Positions 8,612 through 17,846 are shown, counted from the first letter of the stretch. The stretch: DNA of 64,000 bases from Archangium violaceum (GCF_016887565.1 NZ_CP069396.1:2259001-2323000); one strand, 5' to 3'. The notes: generated from the letters alone by a model not told the origin. Numbers and translations: made by a program.

Positions 8612-9715
8612 GTGGTGACCGTGCTCGGTCAGCGCGCGCTCAACCGGGCGTTGCTCGAGCGGCAGCTGTTGCTCCAGCGTGGGAAGCTTTCGATTCCCGC
8701 GGCCATCGAGCATCTGGTGGGCTTGCAGGCCCAGGCGCCGAATCCACCCTACGTGGGCCTCTGGACACGGTTGGAAGGCATCCGGCTCGACGCGCTGACG
8801 CGTTTGATGGAAGACCGGCGTGTGGTGCGATCGGCCCTGATGCGCGGGACGCTGCATCTGGTCACCGCGCGTGACTTCCTGAAGTTGCGCCCGGTGCTGC
8901 AGCCGGTCCTGGAGCGTCTTCACAACGGAGCCTACGGTCGTCGGTTCGAGGGTCTGGATGCCCACGAGGTAGCGGCCGTGGGCCGGGAGTTGCTCGAGGA
9001 ACAGCCGCGCACCAGCGCGGAACTGGGCAAGCTGCTGCGCGCGAGGTGGCCCGGCCGTGATGCGGCTGTGCTCGCCAGCGCTGTCCGCAACCTCCAGCCG
9101 CTCATCCACGTGCCGCCCGCCGGTACCTGGGACTCCCACAAGCCCGCAGCCCTCATTCCGGCGGAGAGCTGGCTGGGCCGCGCTCTCGAGCCCGCGTCCT
9201 CGCTGGATTCACTGATCAAGCGCTATCTGGCCGCGTTCGGTCCGGCCACGGTCCAGGACGTGCAGACCTGGTCTGGCCTGGTGGGTGCGCGCGACGCCAT
9301 GGAGCGGCTGCGGCCGCGACTGCGAACCTTCCGGGACGAGCACGGTCAGGAGTTGTTCGACGTGCCCGACGCCGCACTTCCCGATCCGGACACGGAAGTT
9401 GCGCCCCGCTTCCTTCCCGAGTTCGACAACGTCTTGCTGTCATACGCGGATCGCTCCCGCATCCTCTCGGAGGAGGCTCGTGCGCGGGTCTTCACCAAGA
9501 ATGGTCTGGTGCGGTCCACCATCCTGGTGGACGGCTTCGTCCGCGGAATCTGGCGGATCCACCGCGACCGGGACATCGCGACCCTTCACATCCAGCCTTT
9601 TGAAAGGCTGTCCAAGCAGACCCGTAGCGCTTTGAACGACGAGGGAGCACGGCTGCTCGACTTCGCCGCCAGCGATGCGGAGCGCCACGACGTGCGGTTC
9701 GACCCTTTGGAGTAG
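8612..9715 (+). CDS. Winged-helix DNA-binding protein, AlkZ-like (HTH_42) family
   Basis: 367 residues from GTG 8612; GTG 8615 is equally possible. Both sit 5-8 bases after GGAGAGGG, which is why these starts are preferred over in-frame codons back to 8531. The sequence matches the winged-helix family containing the DNA glycosylases AlkZ and YcaQ: an N-terminal segment HLVGLQAQAPNPPYVGLWTR, RSALMRGTLHLV, and a C-terminal PRFLPEFDNVLLSYADRSR followed by VDGFVRGIWRI. Some members excise bulky or crosslinked bases; many are uncharacterised. It converges with lanB, with 12 bases between stop codons. An association with the RiPP cluster, for example self-protection from a DNA-damaging product, is possible but unsupported. 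Confidence 0.75.
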   Translation: MVTVLGQRALNRALLERQLLLQRGKLSIPAAIEHLVGLQAQAPNPPYVGLWTRLEGIRLDALTRLMEDRRVVRSALMRGTLHLVTARDFLKLRPVLQPVLERLHNGAYGRRFEGLDAHEVAAVGRELLEEQPRTSAELGKLLRARWPGRDAAVLASAVRNLQPLIHVPPAGTWDSHKPAALIPAESWLGRALEPASSLDSLIKRYLAAFGPATVQDVQTWSGLVGARDAMERLRPRLRTFRDEHGQELFDVPDAALPDPDTEVAPRFLPEFDNVLLSYADRSRILSEEARARVFTKNGLVRSTILVDGFVRGIWRIHRDRDIATLHIQPFERLSKQTRSALNDEGARLLDFAASDAERHDVRFDPLE

Positions 9716-9727
9716 GCCGGCCCCGGC

Positions 9728-12700
9728 TCAATCGTTCGACGTCACCATCCGGGCTCCACGGGCCATGCGCGAGGCGTATAGGCGGGAGAGGAAGTCGTAG
9801 AAGACGAGCTCCTCCCGTGTCCCCGCCGCGCGCAGGAGGCGATTCGTCTGCATATGGGCGAAGACGGCCGCCAGCTCGGGAATGCGCACGCCCAGCCGGC
9901 CTGAGCTCTCCGCCTCGTGGAGCGCCGCGGCGATGGGGGCCAGCCGCTCGGAGCGGTGGCGGAGGATGTCCATCGCGGGCGTGAGCGGATGCGATTCGAG
10001 GGGGCCGGGCGCGAAGAGGGGCTCGAGCTCCGCGCGCTCCTGGCGGTAACGGGCGCCGAGCTGGTGCTCCAGTGAGGTCTTGGGACGGAGCTGCTTCCAG
10101 AGGCCCGCTCGAAGGTCTCGGGCCAGCTCGCCGCGTGCGGCCAGGTCGAGCCCGAGCGACTCCCAGAGCGCATCAATGGCTCTCAACGCGAGCCGCCAGC
10201 GCCACGGCGAGCTCACGGCTCCTCCCAGGCTGGAGAGGAGTGCCAGCACCGACTCGCTGTCGATCTGGAAGATTTGCTCGGCGAGGAGGATGCCCGTCTC
10301 GCCGCCGTAGCGCTCCACCTCACGCTGGTAGGTATCGAGCTGCACGCGCCAGATCCGGCCATCGGCGAGCAGCGGCGCGGTGGCCTCGTGGAGCGCGGGC
10401 AGCAGCTCGCCCAGGAGCCGCCGGGGCTCTCCGTGGAAGCGCAGGCGCAGGTGCCACTCGGGGTCCCGGTAGCGGATGAAGAACCAGCCATCGGCCGCGC
10501 CGGAGTCCAGGGTGTTCTCCACCAGTGGCGCCACCACGGTGCGCAGGACGCGGTCCGCGGTGACCGGGCCGCAGGAGAGCTTCACGTAGAGCCACTCCGA
10601 GCCGGGAGGAAACTGGCGCGGGAGGTTGGAGGCGGGAGTCCGGGCTGGAACCGACACCTCACGGGCGGTCCGGGCGGGCTCCTGCGTGCGCACGAACGGA
10701 ATGACGAGCTCGTGGGCGAAGCGCCCTTCCGGCCCCTGGACGGGGAGCGCATCCGGCCCGGGGAACAGCTCGACCAGCCGTGCCTGACGCAGGCCCCTGG
10801 CCCGCTGGGCGAATGCCTCGATGCTCAGGAGATTGTCGAGATCGACGGGAAGGCGCTGGTCGTTCTCCTCGAGTGCGACGTACCGGGGGAGCCGTAGCCG
10901 TTCGCGCAGCGCCTGGACGGCTCGGAAGAGGGGCTCGCCGCTCGTGGAGCCCAACATGTGCAGTGTCTGCTCCGGCAGCCACCAGCGCGCCAGGGAGAGG
11001 ACGAGCCGCCCCGAGACGACCCTCGGGAGGTATGGCGCGCCCTCCAATGGCCCCCAGCGCCAGCGGAGGTTGGCGGCCACCCCCTGCCCCTGCAACGCGC
11101 CCAGGAACCGGTAGACCGGGAGGCCTCGTTTGACGTTGTGCGTGGTGGTGAGACGCGGAAGGACCTCGCGGCCCAGCCTCGCGGAGCGGAGGACCACCCG
11201 ATCTCCGACCACGGACACGAGCAGCTCGCCGAGCGGAATCTGTTGCTCGGGCGGCGCACCGGAGCGGCCGAGGAACGGAATCTCGTGCTCACGCAGCAGG
11301 GGCCGGAGGAGGACGTTGCCCACGTGCCCCTCCGGGAGGTGGGCGAGCTCCGCGTGGAGGGCCTCGGGATGATGGGCTTCCTCGGCCCGGAGCAGCGCCC
11401 GGACGTGGTCGGCCAGGCCCGCATCGGCATGGCAGAAGCGGGCGAGCACGTTGGCTCCCGAGGGTCCGTTCACCGAGTGCACACAGAGCTGGAACTCCCC
11501 GCCATCCAACGCGGCCTCGGAGGCGGCGGCGAGCGTGGCCGCCATGGAGAAGGCCGCGGGCAGCGGCAGCCGCTCCTTCTGCTCCAGTGCCTGGAGGTCC
11601 TCGGGTTCCAACACCAGCGCGGACGCACCCGAGCGCAGGACGTCATGGAGCTTGCGCTGGAGGAAGGTGTGACGCTCCTCCCAGGGCATGGTGGGGCTCG
11701 CGTCCTCCGGGTCCAGCTCCAACCCCGATAGCAGCGGCGCGGCCTCGACGGCTGGGGCCTCTCCATCGTCCGGGAATCCAATGCCGGACTCCGCGTCGAG
11801 CACCTCCAGGAGGGGCACCTCGCGCCGCTCGTAGCGCTCGCGAAAGGCCGTGCGAAAGCGCAGCAGGGCGTCTTCCTGGCGAGGGGAGATGCGGTGCAGG
11901 AGCTCGACGGCCGCGAGCGCCTCCTCGAGGACCCTCGGGCCCAGCCTTGCCTCCCGCACCGGCTTCACCAGGTCCACCTGGAACACGGGCTGCCCGCCCG
12001 TGGGCGCTGGCAGGGCTTCCAGCGGCCTCGTGGCGGCGTGATACCGCGCGGGCGGGACACCGAGCCCTTCCCGGTCGAGGGCTTCCAGTGCCACGCGGGC
12101 CTCTTCGAGGACGGCCGCCGCGTCGATGCCGGATTCGAGCGGTGGTCCGCCCCGGAGCTCTCGCACGAGCGCCAGAGCCGGATCGATGCCAGTCACCGGC
12201 GGCTCGAGGTCTGGCACCAGCACCTGGCTGTCGATGAGCTTGTCGATGAACTGCTCCGCGTCCTCCAGCTCGATGTCGGGATCGTGCGCGGTGAGGGCCT
12301 CGGCGAGCGCGCCGCGAAGCACTCCGTGCCGGGCCTTCTCCAGCGCGAGCTCAAGGTACTCCGAGGGCGTCAGGGAAGTAGCGCGATAGGCGCGCCCCTC
12401 CTGTCCCGATGTGCTCGGGAGCACCTCGGAGAAGCGGAGCTGGCCAGCGGCGCGGTACAGGCTCGAGTTGGGCCGCCAGATGAGGCGCTCCCGCCGTGCT
12501 GGCTCCCGCGCGAATGACTCGGAGAGCACCACGAGCAGGCCCATGTCGAGCCGCGTCCGGCGCTGGTAGTCGGTGAGCCCGGCGAGCGAGAGCCGCGTGT
12601 CGGCTCCCACCCTTCCGCTCGAGCTGCCGCTGAAGAGGCCGAAGGGCGTCGCCCGGGCCGCCATGCGCTGGACGTAGCGCACCAGGGCGCGCTCCACCTG

Positions 12701-12991
12701 GAGGCCGGACCTGCTGTCCGCCGCCTCGCGCCAGCGCGCCAGGTGCGCCTCCAGGCCGGGAGAGGCGACGAAGAGCGCTTCACGCACCTCGGGCCGGTCC
12801 ACGAGTGCCGCGAGCCGCGCGCGCAGCAGGGCCCTGTCCGCGGCCAGTGCATCCCCCAGCCGTCCCGGCTCGGCGAGCGCCCTCACGCCGGAGAGTCCCT
12901 CTCCCCAGCGCACCAGCTCGTCGAAGGGGAGCAGGGGCGTCCGGAGAACGAAGAAGCCCGCGGGCCGGGCGGAAGCGGAGGCGTTCCTCAT
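9728..12991 (-). CDS. lanB: Class I lanthipeptide dehydratase (LanB), full length
   Basis: 1087 residues from ATG 12991. The N-terminal glutamylation domain starts with FFVLRTPLLPFDELVRW and contains the family signature RYVQRMAARATPFGLFSG. The C-terminal elimination domain (SpaB_C/thiopeptide type) starts near residue 800 with WLYVKLSCGPVTADRVL and continues RYRDPEWHLRLRFHG. Such enzymes transfer glutamate from Glu-tRNA to Ser/Thr of a precursor and then eliminate it to give dehydroalanine or dehydrobutyrine. Both domains sit in one chain of typical LanB length, so this is not a split thiopeptide-type dehydratase. The ATG overlaps the lanC stop by 4 bases (ATGA). It is the last gene of the leftward operon. 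Confidence 0.93.
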   Translation of the reverse strand: MRNASASARPAGFFVLRTPLLPFDELVRWGEGLSGVRALAEPGRLGDALAADRALLRARLAALVDRPEVREALFVASPGLEAHLARWREAADSRSGLQVERALVRYVQRMAARATPFGLFSGSSSGRVGADTRLSLAGLTDYQRRTRLDMGLLVVLSESFAREPARRERLIWRPNSSLYRAAGQLRFSEVLPSTSGQEGRAYRATSLTPSEYLELALEKARHGVLRGALAEALTAHDPDIELEDAEQFIDKLIDSQVLVPDLEPPVTGIDPALALVRELRGGPPLESGIDAAAVLEEARVALEALDREGLGVPPARYHAATRPLEALPAPTGGQPVFQVDLVKPVREARLGPRVLEEALAAVELLHRISPRQEDALLRFRTAFRERYERREVPLLEVLDAESGIGFPDDGEAPAVEAAPLLSGLELDPEDASPTMPWEERHTFLQRKLHDVLRSGASALVLEPEDLQALEQKERLPLPAAFSMAATLAAASEAALDGGEFQLCVHSVNGPSGANVLARFCHADAGLADHVRALLRAEEAHHPEALHAELAHLPEGHVGNVLLRPLLREHEIPFLGRSGAPPEQQIPLGELLVSVVGDRVVLRSARLGREVLPRLTTTHNVKRGLPVYRFLGALQGQGVAANLRWRWGPLEGAPYLPRVVSGRLVLSLARWWLPEQTLHMLGSTSGEPLFRAVQALRERLRLPRYVALEENDQRLPVDLDNLLSIEAFAQRARGLRQARLVELFPGPDALPVQGPEGRFAHELVIPFVRTQEPARTAREVSVPARTPASNLPRQFPPGSEWLYVKLSCGPVTADRVLRTVVAPLVENTLDSGAADGWFFIRYRDPEWHLRLRFHGEPRRLLGELLPALHEATAPLLADGRIWRVQLDTYQREVERYGGETGILLAEQIFQIDSESVLALLSSLGGAVSSPWRWRLALRAIDALWESLGLDLAARGELARDLRAGLWKQLRPKTSLEHQLGARYRQERAELEPLFAPGPLESHPLTPAMDILRHRSERLAPIAAALHEAESSGRLGVRIPELAAVFAHMQTNRLLRAAGTREELVFYDFLSRLYASRMARGARMVTSND

Positions 12992-14178
12992 GGAATGTCC
13001 ATCAGCAGCAGCCTGTCCCATTCGGGCTCCAGCGGCGTGACGGCCGAGAGCAGGGCCAGCCCGATGCCCGTGGTCCCCGTCAGCAGGCGCTCTTCCCGCG
13101 GCACCTCGGGTCCGCACAGGTCGAGCGCCCGGTCGAACCAGGCCCACGCCGCATCGAGGAACAAGGCCTCGTCCGTGGCCTGGTACAGGCGGTTGTAGAG
13201 GTGTCCCAATCCGGCCGCGCCATGGCAGAGGAACGCATCGACGACGCCGGTCTTCTCGGGAGCGAGGGTGGCGGCACGGCGGGCTCCCGCGAGCGCCGCT
13301 TCCTCCCAGGAGGACTCCCCCAGGTGGCGCGCGGCCATCAGCAGCGTGACGGCGATGCCGGGGTTCCCGTAGCACCAGGCGCTGCGCGCGGGCTCGCGGG
13401 GCGCTCCAGGTGCGAGGAGGGCCGGAAAGCCACCGGGTGCCTCTTCCTCCGAGAGGCGCCGCGCGAGCAGCCAGCGCACGCACCCTTCCAGCAACTGACG
13501 CCCTTCCTCACCGCCCACGCCGAAGCTCCGCGCCCGCGCCAGGAAGCCGATGACTCCCGGCACCCCATGCGCGACCCCGAGATCCTGACACCCCTCCGGG
13601 TAGCGTGACTGGCGCTCGGGCGCGAGCAGCTGGGGTGGCGTCCGGAAGCTCCATCCCTCTGGCTGGGGCTCGGCGAGTGCACGCAGGTGCTCGAACACCC
13701 GCTGCACCAGGGCGTGCCCCTGGGGACGCCGGTGCCGCTCGAGGCCGTAGACGCCCAGGCCGACGAGGCCGGAGATGAGATCGTACTTCCGCTCCCAGCG
13801 CGGCACGGCGAGCGTCTCCAGCAGCACGCCGTCGATGTTCGCGTTGAGGTCCACCTCCTGGGATTCCCGCCCCCAGGTGTGTTCCACCACCCAGGCCACG
13901 CCGGTGAGCCCCTCGTGGAGCGCCGGGCCCAGGCCGGCCGAGCGGAGCGCGTCGATGGCCTCGTCGAGGCACGCATTCCGCCGCTCCTCGTGGCCCTCGT
14001 CCGGGAAGGCGCGTGCGAGGTAGTGCCACCACAGGGCCTGCTGGCTCCTCACGACGCAGGTGGCGGAGAGAGCGCGGTCCTCGGGCGCCGGGGCGTCGAA
14101 CGCCTCGGCCACGGCCCGGAGAAAGGCCAGGGCCCGCTCAGCCCGCGTGCCCTCGAGGATGGGCGCCCACTGCTTCAC
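12988..14178 (-). CDS. lanC: Lanthipeptide cyclase (LanC)
   Basis: 396 residues from GTG 14178, which overlaps the TGA of the radical SAM gene (GTGA). In-frame codons extend to 14232, but the overlap favours this start. Zinc ligands of the LanC family are visible: Cys269 in SAWCYGNPG and Cys318-His319 in FLCHGAAG, with the conserved AHGVPG (His204) upstream. The repeating GxxG-type helices of the alpha/alpha toroid are present, including LISGLVGLGVYGL and TGTTGIGLALL. LanC activates a cysteine thiol for addition to dehydrated Ser/Thr, forming lanthionine rings. Its length is normal for the family. The ATGA overlap with lanB suggests the two enzymes are made in step. Confidence 0.93.
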   Translation of the reverse strand: MKQWAPILEGTRAERALAFLRAVAEAFDAPAPEDRALSATCVVRSQQALWWHYLARAFPDEGHEERRNACLDEAIDALRSAGLGPALHEGLTGVAWVVEHTWGRESQEVDLNANIDGVLLETLAVPRWERKYDLISGLVGLGVYGLERHRRPQGHALVQRVFEHLRALAEPQPEGWSFRTPPQLLAPERQSRYPEGCQDLGVAHGVPGVIGFLARARSFGVGGEEGRQLLEGCVRWLLARRLSEEEAPGGFPALLAPGAPREPARSAWCYGNPGIAVTLLMAARHLGESSWEEAALAGARRAATLAPEKTGVVDAFLCHGAAGLGHLYNRLYQATDEALFLDAAWAWFDRALDLCGPEVPREERLLTGTTGIGLALLSAVTPLEPEWDRLLLMDIP

Positions 14179-15428
14179 GCCACGGAGCGCTTGGGCTCGG
14201 GCACCGGCCAGGCTTCCCACCCGGCGGGCCATTGCACTCGGTCGTAGGTGAAGTGCAGGTCATCGCCCTCGGGCCAGGGCGCGTCCACCGGCTCCTCCAC
14301 GAGGCGGAGCACTCCATGGTCGAACGGCTGGCCGGGAGCGGGGACGTCGCGCACCACCCGCTCGCGCACCCCGCGCCGCGCCTGCTCGAGCGTGCGGGAG
14401 TGGCAGTACGGGTTGTTGCCGCGCCGGTTGAAGAGGACGCTGGCCATCTGGCTGCATCCGCCCCGGCACACCTCGGCATAGCGGCAGCTTCCGCAGAAGC
14501 CCCACATATGGGCGGCGCCCTCGTCCGTGCCGGCGGTGGTGTTGAAGGTCAGCTCGCGCGACTGGAGGATCTCACTGAGCGGCTGCTTGCGGATGTTGCC
14601 GCCGATGTACTCCGCCGGCAGGGTGGGGCACCCCTTGATGGAGCCGTCGGCGTGGATGCCCAGCACGGAGATGCCGGCCATGCAGCCCGTCCAGATCTGC
14701 CCCGGGCTCTTGGCGAAGATGGCGTCGTCGTACGGCCCGAAGTAGCCGATGTCGTTGGCCGGCTGCACCGAGATGACGCCCTCCGCCTGCGCGCGCAGGG
14801 CCACCCGCGCCAGCGTCCGGTAGAAGGCATCCAGCTCGGCCGGCTGGAGCAGCATCCAGATGTTGTCCCCGCCGTTGCCCATGGCCGAGGTGAGTTGGAT
14901 CTGCCAGCCCTTCACCCCCGCGTCCCGCAGGCGCTCGTAGAGCTGGGGCAGCTCCGGCGCGGACAAGCGGTTCACCTGGGTGTTGGCCGTGTACAGCAGG
15001 CCCGCGTCGCGGAAGTGACGGAAGCTCTGGAAGCAGAAGAAGAACGAGCCGTCCCGGCCGCGGATCCGATCGTGCGTCGCCTGCAACCCATCCACGGAGA
15101 CGGACACCTGGTTGATGCCCGCCTCCTTCATCTTGCGCGCCGTTTCGCGCGAGATGCCGTAACCGCCCGTGGTCATCGAGCAGGTCATCCCATGGGAGGT
15201 GATGGCCTGCGCGATCTGCAACCAATCGGGTCTCAGGAAGGCCTCACCGCCCTCGATGGTCACCTCGGTGATACCGACCTCGGCGAGCTGCCGCGCCAGG
15301 TCCAGCGCTTCGTCCGTCGTCAGCTCGTTCTCCCGTTGGCTCCCCGCTCGCGAACCACAGTGGTTGCAGGCGAGGTTGCACTTGAGGGTCAGCTCCCACA
15401 CTGCATACGCCGTACGACGGCGTCGCAT
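14175..15428 (-). CDS. Radical SAM/SPASM peptide-modifying enzyme
   Basis: 417 residues from ATG 15428; an in-frame TTG at 15473 would add 15 residues, and neither has a strong ribosome binding site. The radical SAM motif CNLACNHC (CX3CX2C) lies about 17 residues from the ATG, followed by EGGEAFLRPDW. The C-terminal SPASM region is rich in cysteine: GCMAGISVLGIHADG, KGCPT, CGSCRYAEVCRGGC and NPYCHSRT, which would hold auxiliary Fe-S clusters. SPASM enzymes modify ribosomal peptides by thioether or carbon-carbon crosslinking, epimerisation or related radical chemistry. It lies between the precursor and lanC in the same operon, so the precursor at 15521-15718 is the likely substrate. The exact reaction cannot be read from the sequence. 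Confidence 0.9.
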   Translation of the reverse strand: MRRRRTAYAVWELTLKCNLACNHCGSRAGSQRENELTTDEALDLARQLAEVGITEVTIEGGEAFLRPDWLQIAQAITSHGMTCSMTTGGYGISRETARKMKEAGINQVSVSVDGLQATHDRIRGRDGSFFFCFQSFRHFRDAGLLYTANTQVNRLSAPELPQLYERLRDAGVKGWQIQLTSAMGNGGDNIWMLLQPAELDAFYRTLARVALRAQAEGVISVQPANDIGYFGPYDDAIFAKSPGQIWTGCMAGISVLGIHADGSIKGCPTLPAEYIGGNIRKQPLSEILQSRELTFNTTAGTDEGAAHMWGFCGSCRYAEVCRGGCSQMASVLFNRRGNNPYCHSRTLEQARRGVRERVVRDVPAPGQPFDHGVLRLVEEPVDAPWPEGDDLHFTYDRVQWPAGWEAWPVPEPKRSVA

Positions 15429-15520
15429 GGGAGTGGGTTCGGGCTGTGAGGCGCTGGTCTCTGGAGGTGCCAAGGTCGTGAAGTGGCGGAGGGCGGTTCA
15501 GGACAGCCCGTACGGAGGGC

Positions 15521-15718
15521 CTACTTGGTAGTGGGCGTCTTGGTGGGCGAGGAGGGGTTGCACTCGAGCTCGGTCGGGGGCAGGCCGTAACGTGCCGCAC
15601 CGCCGCGAACCGTCTCGAGGGACTCCTTGTCCAGGTCCAGCAGCTTGCGGGCGCGCTCCTTCTGACGCTCCACCACCTCGGTCCGCGGGAACACCGGCTT
15701 CTTCTCGGTCTTGTTCAT
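15521..15718 (-). CDS. lanA: Putative lanthipeptide precursor with double-glycine-type leader
   Basis: 65 residues; ATG 15718 with AGGAG about 10 bases upstream. Residues 1-40 are a charged, helical leader containing LLDLDKESLETVRGG, which resembles the LxLxKExL...GG pattern of RiPP leaders, ending at Gly39-Gly40. The 25-residue putative core has Thr49, one cysteine (Cys53), Ser56, Ser57, Thr59, Thr61, Thr63 and Thr64, and is rich in Pro and Lys. LanB could dehydrate the Ser/Thr residues. With a single Cys only one lanthionine-type ring can form, leaving several dehydrated residues or radical SAM modifications. It is first in the operon, 92 bases before the radical SAM start. The call rests on position, leader form and composition; no specific known peptide is recognised. 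Confidence 0.8.
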   Translation of the reverse strand: MNKTEKKPVFPRTEVVERQKERARKLLDLDKESLETVRGGAARYGLPPTELECNPSSPTKTPTTK

Positions 15719-15747
15719 CTGCCGCTCTCCTGTGTGAAAGGGGGATG

Positions 15748-15780
15748 CTCAGCGTACGCGTCGACTTCTCGCTGAGTCAA
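15748..15780 (-). promoter_or_regulatory. Candidate RiPP operon promoter with inverted-repeat operator
   Basis: On the minus strand TTGACT (15780-15775) and TACGCT (15756-15751) are 18 bases apart, a fair match to -35 and a weak match to -10, about 30 bases before the precursor ATG. A perfect 7-base inverted repeat (CTCAGCG at 15748-15754, CGCTGAG at 15770-15776, 15-base spacer) overlaps both elements, as an operator would. It is a sequence match only. Confidence 0.4.
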
Positions 15781-15809
15781 ACCCACCTAATCAGAACTCA
15801 GGGCAAGGC

Positions 15810-15829
15810 GGGGCCCCCCACGAGGCCCC
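15810..15829 (-). terminator. Hairpin after trpA, possible terminator
   Basis: GGGGCC (15810-15815) pairs with GGCCCC (15824-15829) around an 8-base loop, 12 bases beyond the trpA stop. No T-run follows, so termination may be partial and trp transcripts could read into the RiPP genes. Confidence 0.35.
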
Positions 15830-15841
15830 ACCCGGCACGGC

Positions 15842-16633
15842 TCAGCGCTTCAATCCGCGCTTGATGTCAGCGCACACCTGACGGGCCGCGGCGGGCCCAT
15901 CGGCCTGTGCGGCACGGACGATGGCGCTGCCCACCACCACGCCATCGGCGTGGGCGCCCACCACCCGGGCCTGCTCGGCGTTGGAGATGCCGAAGCCGGC
16001 GACCACGGGCACGGGCGACAGGCGCCGCACCAGCTCCAGCCGCTCGGAGAGGTTGGCCGGCAGCTCCGAGCGCATGCCCGTCACGCCCGCCACCGACACG
16101 CAGTAGACGAAGCCCCGCGCGTCCTTCGCGATGGACTCGGCCCGGGTCGGCGACGTGGTGGGAGCGCACAGCGGGATGAGCTCCAACCCTTCCTTGTCGA
16201 AGGCGACGCGGATGCCCGTGCTCTCCTCGGGCGGCAGGTCCGGCAGGATGGTGCCCGACACGCCGCGCTCCCGGGCCAGCTTCGCGTAGCGCTCCTCGCC
16301 CATGGCCATGACGACGTTGACGTACGTCATCACCACCAGCGGCGTCTGGGGGCAGCGCGCGCGCACCGCGGGCACCACCTCGTCCAGCACCCGCTTGAGC
16401 GTGGAGCCCGCCTTCAGGGCCCGCTCGGACGCGCCCTGGATGACGGGACCGTCGGCGATGGGGTCGCTGAACGCCACGCCAATCTCCAGGATGTCCGCGC
16501 CACCCTCCACGCACGCGGCGAACACGTCCACCGAGCCGGGAAGGTCCGGGTCCCCCGCCATGGCGTACGCCACCAGCGCGCCCTCACCGCGGGCCCTGGC
16601 CCGGGCGAACGCTTCCGCGATCTCCCCGCTCAT
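15842..16633 (-). CDS. trpA: Tryptophan synthase alpha subunit
   Basis: 263 residues from ATG 16633, which overlaps the trpB stop (ATGA). It cleaves indole-3-glycerol phosphate to indole and glyceraldehyde 3-phosphate and passes indole to TrpB. Visible features are the catalytic Glu in [20 protein letters not shown], the catalytic Asp in [11 protein letters not shown], the loop around [12 protein letters not shown], and the phosphate-binding VVAGFGISN and GVVVGSAIV. Length is normal (about 265). It is the last gene of the trpDCFBA run. Confidence 0.97.
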   Translation of the reverse strand: MSGEIAEAFARARARGEGALVAYAMAGDPDLPGSVDVFAACVEGGADILEIGVAFSDPIADGPVIQGASERALKAGSTLKRVLDEVVPAVRARCPQTPLVVMTYVNVVMAMGEERYAKLARERGVSGTILPDLPPEESTGIRVAFDKEGLELIPLCAPTTSPTRAESIAKDARGFVYCVSVAGVTGMRSELPANLSERLELVRRLSPVPVVAGFGISNAEQARVVGAHADGVVVGSAIVRAAQADGPAAARQVCADIKRGLKR

Positions 16634-17838
16634 GCTCCCTCCTGACCGATGGCGGCGGGAATCCCGCGCGCCGCGATGGTGGCCACGTCCTTGTCGCCGC
16701 GGCCCGAGCAGTTGACGACCAGGTGCTTGCCCTTGCCCAGCTCGCGCGCCAGGTCCCCCGCGCGCGCGAAGGCGTGCGAGGACTCCAGCGCGGGCAGGAT
16801 GCCCTCGGTGCGGGACACCAGATAGAAGGCCTTCAGGGCCTCCTCGTCCGTGGCGGTACGCACCTCGAGCCGGCCCGTCTTCGCCAGGTACGCCAGCTCC
16901 GGCCCCACGCCCGGGTAGTCCAGGCCCGCGGAGATGGAGTGCGCCTCGATGATCTGCCCGTTCTCGTCCTGCAGCACCAGCGAGCGCGAGCCGTGCAGCA
17001 CGCCCTCGGTCCCCAGCGTCAGGGACGCGCCGTGCTGGCCCGAGTCCAGGCCGTGGCCACCGGCCTCCACGCCCACCAGCCGCACCTGCTTGTCCTCGAC
17101 GAAGGGGTGGAGCGCTCCAATGGCGTTCGAGCCTCCGCCGATGCACGCGATGACGGCGTCCGGCAGCCTGCCGAAGGCCACCAGCGACTGCGTGCGGATC
17201 TCCCGGCCGATGACGGCCTGGAAGTCGCGGACGATGGTGGGGTAGGGGTGCGGACCGGCCGCGCTGCCGATGACGTAGTAGGTGTCCTCCACCTGCGACA
17301 CCCAGATGCGCATGGCCTCGTTCATCGCGTCCTTGAGGGTGCGCGAGCCCGACTCCACCGGGTGCACCTTGGCCCCCAGGGCCTTCATGCGGAAGACGTT
17401 GAGCGACTGGCGCTCCACATCCACCGCGCCCATGAAGACCTCGCAGGGCAGGCCGAACAGGGCGCACGCGGTGGCGGTGGCCACGCCGTGCTGGCCCGCG
17501 CCCGTCTCCGCGATGATGCGCTTCTTGCCCATCCGCTTGGCCAGCAGCACCTGGCCGATGGTGTTGTTGATTTTGTGGGCGCCCGTGTGCGCGAGGTCCT
17601 CCCGCTTGAGCCACACCTCGGCGCCACGCCACAGCTCGGTGAGCCGGCGCGCGGGCGTCAGCGGCGTCTCGCGCCCGACGTACTCGCGCAGCACCTGCGA
17701 CACCTGCTCGTCGAAGGCTGGATCCTTCCGGGCCTCGGCATACGCCTGCTCCAACTCCAGCAGCGCCGGGACCAGCGTCTCCGGCACATAGCGGCCGCCA
17801 TAACGCCCGAAGCGGCCAGGGGCGGTTTGCGTTTCCAT
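16630..17838 (-). CDS. trpB: Tryptophan synthase beta subunit
   Basis: 402 residues from ATG 17838 ([20 protein letters not shown]). PLP enzyme that condenses indole with serine to give tryptophan. The PLP lysine lies in [15 protein letters not shown], followed by [13 protein letters not shown] and the PLP phosphate loop IGGGSNAIG. This is the TrpB1 type that partners TrpA, and all motifs are intact. It begins 8 bases after trpF and overlaps trpA by 4 bases. Confidence 0.97.
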   Translation of the reverse strand: METQTAPGRFGRYGGRYVPETLVPALLELEQAYAEARKDPAFDEQVSQVLREYVGRETPLTPARRLTELWRGAEVWLKREDLAHTGAHKINNTIGQVLLAKRMGKKRIIAETGAGQHGVATATACALFGLPCEVFMGAVDVERQSLNVFRMKALGAKVHPVESGSRTLKDAMNEAMRIWVSQVEDTYYVIGSAAGPHPYPTIVRDFQAVIGREIRTQSLVAFGRLPDAVIACIGGGSNAIGALHPFVEDKQVRLVGVEAGGHGLDSGQHGASLTLGTEGVLHGSRSLVLQDENGQIIEAHSISAGLDYPGVGPELAYLAKTGRLEVRTATDEEALKAFYLVSRTEGILPALESSHAFARAGDLARELGKGKHLVVNCSGRGDKDVATIAARGIPAAIGQEGA

Positions 17839-17846
17839 GGTTCGTG

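Noticed and set aside
8612-9715. Winged-helix gene as a self-resistance gene of the RiPP cluster
   Set aside because: It is on the opposite strand, convergent, and family members act on DNA lesions; no evidence ties the RiPP product to DNA damage.
14013-15449. 478-codon plus-strand open frame opposite lanC and the radical SAM gene
   Set aside because: Shadow of two recognised enzymes with intact motifs on the minus strand.
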